Source: Aquimarina sp. MAR_2010_214
GTDB lineage: Bacteria; Bacteroidota; Bacteroidia; Flavobacteriales; Flavobacteriaceae
DNA: 64,000 nucleotides
NCBI RefSeq assembly: GCF_002846555.1
Contig: NZ_PJMS01000001.1
Span: 3,100,001-3,164,000 of the forward strand
Direction of reading: 5' to 3'
Below the pieces are notes generated by a model. The model made no database searches. It was not told the origin of the DNA and saw nothing but the letters and a program-made list of their open reading frames with translations. Shown in pieces: positions 59,540 to 64,000 of this stretch; position 1 is the stretch's first letter, and every line of letters begins with the position of its first letter. The position numbers and the translations under genes were made by a program.

Positions 59540-62464
59540 GTGCGGCATATTATAAAAAAGTATTTTTCCTTTATAATTTTTCTAATAGCTTTTGGCGTTG
59601 ATGCTCAATCAGAAAATCCATTATTGGTAGAAGATTTTGAAACCCAAAGAAGATGGGTGGATAGTATTTATAATAGAATGACTCTTAAAGAAAAAGTGGG
59701 TCAATTGTTTATGGTAAATGTATCTTCTTCTGATCCCAAAAAAGAAACAGATAAAATAAAACGACTCATTGAAGAATTTCAGATAGGAGGCGTTATTTTT
59801 TCTAAAGGTGGACCTAAACGACAGGCAAAGCTTAATAACAAATATCAGGAACTGTCCAAAATACCATTACTAATTGGTGTAGATGCAGAATGGGGTTTAG
59901 GTATGCGATTAGATTCAACACAAGCTTTTCCCTGGAATATGACTCTTGGAGCAATACAAGATAATCAATTAATAGAGGAAACCGGAAGACAAGTAGCACG
60001 GCATTGTAAACGAATGGGAGTACATATTAATTTTGCACCTGTTGTAGATATTAATACGAATCCTAAAAATCCGATCATTGGTAATCGTTCTTTTGGAGAA
60101 AATAAAAAAACGGTAACTCAAAAAGCACTGGCTTTTATGAAAGGTATGCAACGAGAGGGGATTTTGGCTAGCGCCAAACATTTTCCTGGTCATGGAGATA
60201 CCGATACCGATTCTCATAATACATTACCTACTATTAATTTTGATGCCAAAAGAATTGATAGTGTCGAGTTATATCCATATAAAAAGCTTATTAATGAAGG
60301 GCTATCCAGTATTATGGTTGCTCACCTTAATATTCCTAGTTTAGAATATAGATCAGATTATCCGTCTTCTATTTCTAAAAAAATAGTTTCTGGAGTATTA
60401 AAAGATAGTTTAAAGTTTGAAGGGCTGATTTTTACAGATGCTCTTAATATGAAAGGAGCTTCTAATTTTAAAGCTCCGGGCGATATTGATTTGGCAGCTT
60501 TTTTAGCAGGAAATGATATTTTACTAATGTCGGAAGATGTGCCATTGGCATCTCAAAAAATAGTATCTGCATACTACTCTGGAGCTCTAACAGAAGAACG
60601 TTTATCTTATTCTGTAAGGAAGATTTTATTTGCTAAATATAAAGCAGGCCTTAATGCTTATCAACCTGTGGAAACAGATTTCCTTTATGAGGAATTAAAT
60701 AGTGTTAAAAATAAGGTGTTACTTCATGATTTAGTAGAAAATTCTTTAACGGTTATAAAGAATGAAAGAGCTACATTACCTATTAAAAATCTTGATCTGA
60801 AAAAAATTGCCTACGTTTCCCTTGGGGATGACTCAGGAGAAACTTTTTATGAAGAGTTAAGTAAATATGCTCAAGTCGAATGGGTAAAAGCTAGTCAATT
60901 GGGAGAAATGGTAGAACAATTGAAGAACTATAATTATGTCATTGTAGGTTTTCATAAGTCTAACGATTCACCTTGGGAAAAATATAAGTTTAAGGATAAG
61001 GAATTGGTTTGGTTATATGAAATCGCTAGGTTAAATACTACAGTACTTAGTGTGTTTGCTCGACCTTATGCAATGTTAGATATGTTAACCACTACAAACT
61101 TTGAAGGTATAGTGATGTCTTATCAAAATAGTAAGGTAGCCCAGGAGAAAACAGCACAATTACTTTTTGGAGCTATAGAGGCTAAAGGGAAACTTCCTGT
61201 AAGCATAGGAGAAGAGTTTCCTGCTGGTACAGGGCAAGAAACTAGAACCTTAAATAGATTATCATATGGCTTACCCGAAAGTGTAGGGATGAATTCTTAT
61301 AAACTGAAAAGAATTGATTCTGTAGTGGATTTTGCAATAAAGGAAAAAATGGCGCCAGGAATACAACTTATTGTTGCAAGGAAAGGGAAAGTAGTGTTTA
61401 ATAAAAATTATGGATACCATACCTATAATAAATTTAGAAAAGTTAAAGGGTCAGACGTTTATGATCTAGCATCTTTGACCAAAATATTAGCTACTTTACC
61501 GCTTACTATAGAGTTGAAAGATAAAGGGATAATTTCTTTAAATACGAGGGTAGGAAAAATGCTACCTTCTTTTAAAGGATCTAATAAGGAGCATATAACC
61601 ATAAGGTCTATGCTATCGCATTATGCAAAATTAAAGGCCTGGATTCCTTTCTACTTGCAAACAATGGATTCTGTTACTCGAAAGCCTGATAAGAAATATT
61701 ATAGAAATAGTCGTTCAAAAGATTTTAATATTGAAGTCACTAATAATCTTTATTTCAGAAGTGATATGAAGGATTCTTTACTTTTAAGAATTAGAGATAG
61801 TGAATTGAGAGAGAGACTAAGATATAAGTATAGTGATTTACCATATTATCTTCTGAAAACATATATAGAAGATCATTATAGTAATACGTTACATAAACTC
61901 ACTCAGCAACATTTTTATAAACCAATGGGTGCAAATAATACCTCATATCTACCTCTAAAACGATTCAGAAAAAAAAGAATAGTTCCTACAGAGCATGATA
62001 AAATTTTTAGAGATGAAGTCGTTCATGGGTATGTTCATGATCAGGGAGCTGCTATGCTTGGTGGGATTGCTGGACATGCAGGGTTATTTGCTAATGCTAA
62101 TGATGTTACTAAGATTATGCAAATGTATCTTAATAAAGGATATTATGGTGGTAAGCAATATTTTAGAGAAGAAACATTAAGTGAGTTTAATACGTGTCAT
62201 TATTGTCATCGTAATGTACGACGAGGGATAGGGTTTGATAAACCGCAATTAGGTGATGTAGGCCCTACTTGTGGGTGTATCTCAATGACTAGCTTTGGTC
62301 ATAGTGGCTTTACCGGAACATTTACATGGGCAGATCCAGAACAAGAAATAATATATGTTTTTTTAAGTAATCGTACTTTTCCTAATGCTTCAAATCGAAA
62401 ACTCATATCTCATGATATTCGTTCAGAGATACAAAGGTTAATATATGAGGCAATAGACTACTAA
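59540..62464 (+). CDS. GH3 beta-N-acetylglucosaminidase fused to beta-lactamase-like serine hydrolase
   Basis: A 974-residue exported protein starting at GTG. Signal peptide 1-23; GH3 N-terminal domain about 45-380 with NagZ-type KHFPGHGDTDTDSHNTLP and nucleophile region FTDALNMKG; GH3 C-terminal part to about 590; then a beta-lactamase/class C domain (about 590-974) with SxxK as SLTK in YDLASLTKILAT and HSGFTG late. Probably recycles peptidoglycan or cleaves muropeptides. The fusion is known in Bacteroidota. Confidence 0.9.
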   Translation: MRHIIKKYFSFIIFLIAFGVDAQSENPLLVEDFETQRRWVDSIYNRMTLKEKVGQLFMVNVSSSDPKKETDKIKRLIEEFQIGGVIFSKGGPKRQAKLNNKYQELSKIPLLIGVDAEWGLGMRLDSTQAFPWNMTLGAIQDNQLIEETGRQVARHCKRMGVHINFAPVVDINTNPKNPIIGNRSFGENKKTVTQKALAFMKGMQREGILASAKHFPGHGDTDTDSHNTLPTINFDAKRIDSVELYPYKKLINEGLSSIMVAHLNIPSLEYRSDYPSSISKKIVSGVLKDSLKFEGLIFTDALNMKGASNFKAPGDIDLAAFLAGNDILLMSEDVPLASQKIVSAYYSGALTEERLSYSVRKILFAKYKAGLNAYQPVETDFLYEELNSVKNKVLLHDLVENSLTVIKNERATLPIKNLDLKKIAYVSLGDDSGETFYEELSKYAQVEWVKASQLGEMVEQLKNYNYVIVGFHKSNDSPWEKYKFKDKELVWLYEIARLNTTVLSVFARPYAMLDMLTTTNFEGIVMSYQNSKVAQEKTAQLLFGAIEAKGKLPVSIGEEFPAGTGQETRTLNRLSYGLPESVGMNSYKLKRIDSVVDFAIKEKMAPGIQLIVARKGKVVFNKNYGYHTYNKFRKVKGSDVYDLASLTKILATLPLTIELKDKGIISLNTRVGKMLPSFKGSNKEHITIRSMLSHYAKLKAWIPFYLQTMDSVTRKPDKKYYRNSRSKDFNIEVTNNLYFRSDMKDSLLLRIRDSELRERLRYKYSDLPYYLLKTYIEDHYSNTLHKLTQQHFYKPMGANNTSYLPLKRFRKKRIVPTEHDKIFRDEVVHGYVHDQGAAMLGGIAGHAGLFANANDVTKIMQMYLNKGYYGGKQYFREETLSEFNTCHYCHRNVRRGIGFDKPQLGDVGPTCGCISMTSFGHSGFTGTFTWADPEQEIIYVFLSNRTFPNASNRKLISHDIRSEIQRLIYEAIDY

Positions 62465-62507
62465 ATAATTGTATTAAGAGGGGTGATAATTTTCATAAAT
62501 TAAAAAA

Positions 62508-63410
62508 ATGGATGTTAAGGTTTCGTGTCAAAATTCTATATGTTCGCGTATAGTAGCAGGATGTATGAATTGGGGAGAATGGGGAGCTAGTTTAACTATA
62601 GGCCAGACTCAGAAATTGATAGAAAACTGTCTTGCTATAGATGTTACTACTTTTGATCATGCAGATATTTACGGACATTATACCACAGAAACATTGTTTG
62701 GTAATGCACTTAAAAAACAACCTTCTCTTCGTGAAAAAATGCAACTTGTTACTAAATGTGGTATTAAATTAGTAACGCCTAATCGCCCTGATACTATTAT
62801 TAAATCATATAATACAAGTAAAGACTATATTGTAAGCTCTGTAGAACAATCTTTACAGAATCTGAATACAGATTATATAGACCTGTTTTTGATTCATAGA
62901 CCAAGTCCGCTAATGAATCCTAAAGAGATTGCAGAGGCTTTTACCAAACTCAAAAATGATGGTAAGGTATTGCATTTTGGAGTATCAAATTTTACAAAAC
63001 AACAATTTGAGATGTTACATAAGTTTATTCCTTTAGTAACAAATCAGATAGAAGTCTCTCCGCTTCACTTGGATCCTTTTATAGATGGCACCTTGGATCA
63101 ATGTATTGCAGATGGTATTAAACCTATGGGATATTCTACACTTGCAGGAGGGAAATTCTTTGGAAAACAGCTTGAGGATAGAGTTATAAGGATTAATAAA
63201 GTGGTTGCTATGTTGTCTGAAAAATATAATGTTATGCCTGATCAGATTCTAATATCTTGGATTATAAAACATCCTTCTGGTATTCTTCCAATTATTGGAT
63301 CGACCAAAATTAGTCGTATTAAATCAGCAGTAGATGCTTTATCGATTAAAATCACCGACGAAGAATGGTTTATGATTTGGGAAGCTTCTACAGGAAAAGA
63401 AGTAGCTTAA
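62508..63410 (+). CDS. Aldo/keto reductase (YdhF-like)
   Basis: A 300-residue NADPH-dependent reductase with a TIM-barrel fold. Catalytic tetrad visible: Asp and Tyr in FDHADIYGHYTTE, Lys in LVTKCGIKL, His in LFLIHRPSP. The C-terminal cofactor part GILPIIGSTKISRIKSAVDAL is present. It resembles E. coli YdhF. Substrate unknown. It is a single gene, 43 bp after the GH3 fusion. Confidence 0.9.
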   Translation: MDVKVSCQNSICSRIVAGCMNWGEWGASLTIGQTQKLIENCLAIDVTTFDHADIYGHYTTETLFGNALKKQPSLREKMQLVTKCGIKLVTPNRPDTIIKSYNTSKDYIVSSVEQSLQNLNTDYIDLFLIHRPSPLMNPKEIAEAFTKLKNDGKVLHFGVSNFTKQQFEMLHKFIPLVTNQIEVSPLHLDPFIDGTLDQCIADGIKPMGYSTLAGGKFFGKQLEDRVIRINKVVAMLSEKYNVMPDQILISWIIKHPSGILPIIGSTKISRIKSAVDALSIKITDEEWFMIWEASTGKEVA

Positions 63411-63671
63411 AAGAATGTTATTTTAATTATAAGTAGTCCTTAGTTATGTGATTGACTGTCAGTTTCTTTACTCAATATACTTATAAAAGTACTTTAACTA
63501 CAACTATAAATAATGTTAAAATACTTGTAAATTGCTGCAAGTTGCTGTTTTTTCCTATATATTTAGTACTGAAAATCGAACGTTTATTTACAATTTTATG
63601 TAGTATTTGTAAACCGTAACATTTAAATTCTTCACAAGTAGTTATCCCCCTAACCCCCTAACTATAAACTA

Positions 63672-64000
63672 ATGAATAAGTATAAACTAACATGTATCGG
63701 ATTAGTATTATCTATTTTTATTTATGTAACAAGCATTGTCTTAGAATTAGAATTATTTGAAAAGGTTATTGCATTATTGGCCAGTATGGAGCAATTTGAA
63801 TTTGATGAATTGATAATTCCATTACTTGTGTTTTTTGTATTTCTATTTATAGATACACGACAGAATGCTAAAAAAGTAAAGATGGAAAATGCAAAACTAA
63901 ATATTTATAAAGCTATGCTTTCTTCTAGCCACCATATCCTTAATAATTTTATTTATCAAATGGATATATTTAAAATTACAGCAGAAGATACTCCTGGGTT
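63672..64000 (+). CDS. Membrane protein, truncated by window end
   Basis: An open frame from the ATG at 63672 runs off the window (109 codons seen). It has two helices, near residues 7-27 (LTCIGLVLSIFIYVTSIVL) and 47-63 (LIIPLLVFFVFLFID), then a basic linker and AMLSSSHHILNNFIYQMDIF, which recalls a histidine-kinase dimerisation helix. A sensor kinase is possible but unproven without the remainder. The preceding 261 bp hold a promoter region without a clear motif. Confidence 0.6.
   Translation, partial: MNKYKLTCIGLVLSIFIYVTSIVLELELFEKVIALLASMEQFEFDELIIPLLVFFVFLFIDTRQNAKKVKMENAKLNIYKAMLSSSHHILNNFIYQMDIFKITAEDTPG

Overview
The window is a low-GC chromosomal segment from a member of the Bacteroidota, most likely a marine Flavobacteriaceae of Aquimarina type (inference). 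The signs are a type IX secretion C-terminal sorting domain, a SusC/RagA-style TonB receptor with a carboxypeptidase-like N-terminal domain, Bacteroidota -7 promoter boxes (TAnnTTTG), few Shine-Dalgarno sequences, several TTG starts, and family-typical LptD, TamB and MlaD proteins. No rRNA, tRNA, CRISPR array or classical insertion sequence was seen.

Layout. Positions 44-7917 hold mixed core and small accessory genes: an AI-2E type permease, a TrmH-like RNA methyltransferase, DUF4159 and DUF1223 proteins, three DinB-fold proteins, a SigZ-like sigma factor, a sterol desaturase-like protein and small membrane proteins. Positions 7940-14995 hold a phytase-like esterase lipoprotein, a T9SS cargo protein, and a TonB receptor followed by a PepSY protein. 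Positions 15057-22376 hold rsmE, tsaD, a divergent tamB and pfkA. Positions 22377-45100 form an Rhs toxin island. Positions 45176-49585 hold a TPR/AraC regulator, small membrane genes and a beta-barrel/S41 protease pair. Positions 49774-63410 are envelope and redox genes: cupin, ferredoxin, RidA, LptD, N-acetylmuramoyl-L-alanine amidase, MlaD, an iron-sulfur oxidoreductase cluster, a GH3/beta-lactamase fusion and an aldo/keto reductase. A truncated membrane protein gene runs off the end.

The island is the main interest. Two Sec-exported Rhs/YD-repeat proteins lie in tandem (23500-26814 and 26827-31485). Inside the second gene, at the codons of the conserved RHS-core motif DHLGNIRLSY, sits a 6600-bp unit that is present twice, head to tail and apparently identical (30526-37125 and 37126-43725). 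Each unit begins with a complete in-frame Rhs C-terminal tip (a YkuD/DUF2778-like toxin domain) and its lipoprotein immunity gene. It continues with a divergent XRE repressor, an AAA+ ATPase, two overlapping tyrosine recombinase genes, a 50-residue protein and about 1 kb of structured non-coding DNA. After the second copy the Rhs core resumes, in frame, with a different tip (ParB-like toxin) and its own immunity gene. All three junctions share the 8-bp sequence TTAGGGAA. I infer a site-specific integrative element that swaps the toxin tip of an Rhs effector by inserting into its most conserved codons, displaces the older tip downstream as an orphan, and has stacked into a tandem pair. Removing both copies joins the Rhs shaft to the downstream tip in frame (1576 residues). 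The XRE/ATPase promoter region carries two operator-like palindromes arranged like a phage lysogeny switch.
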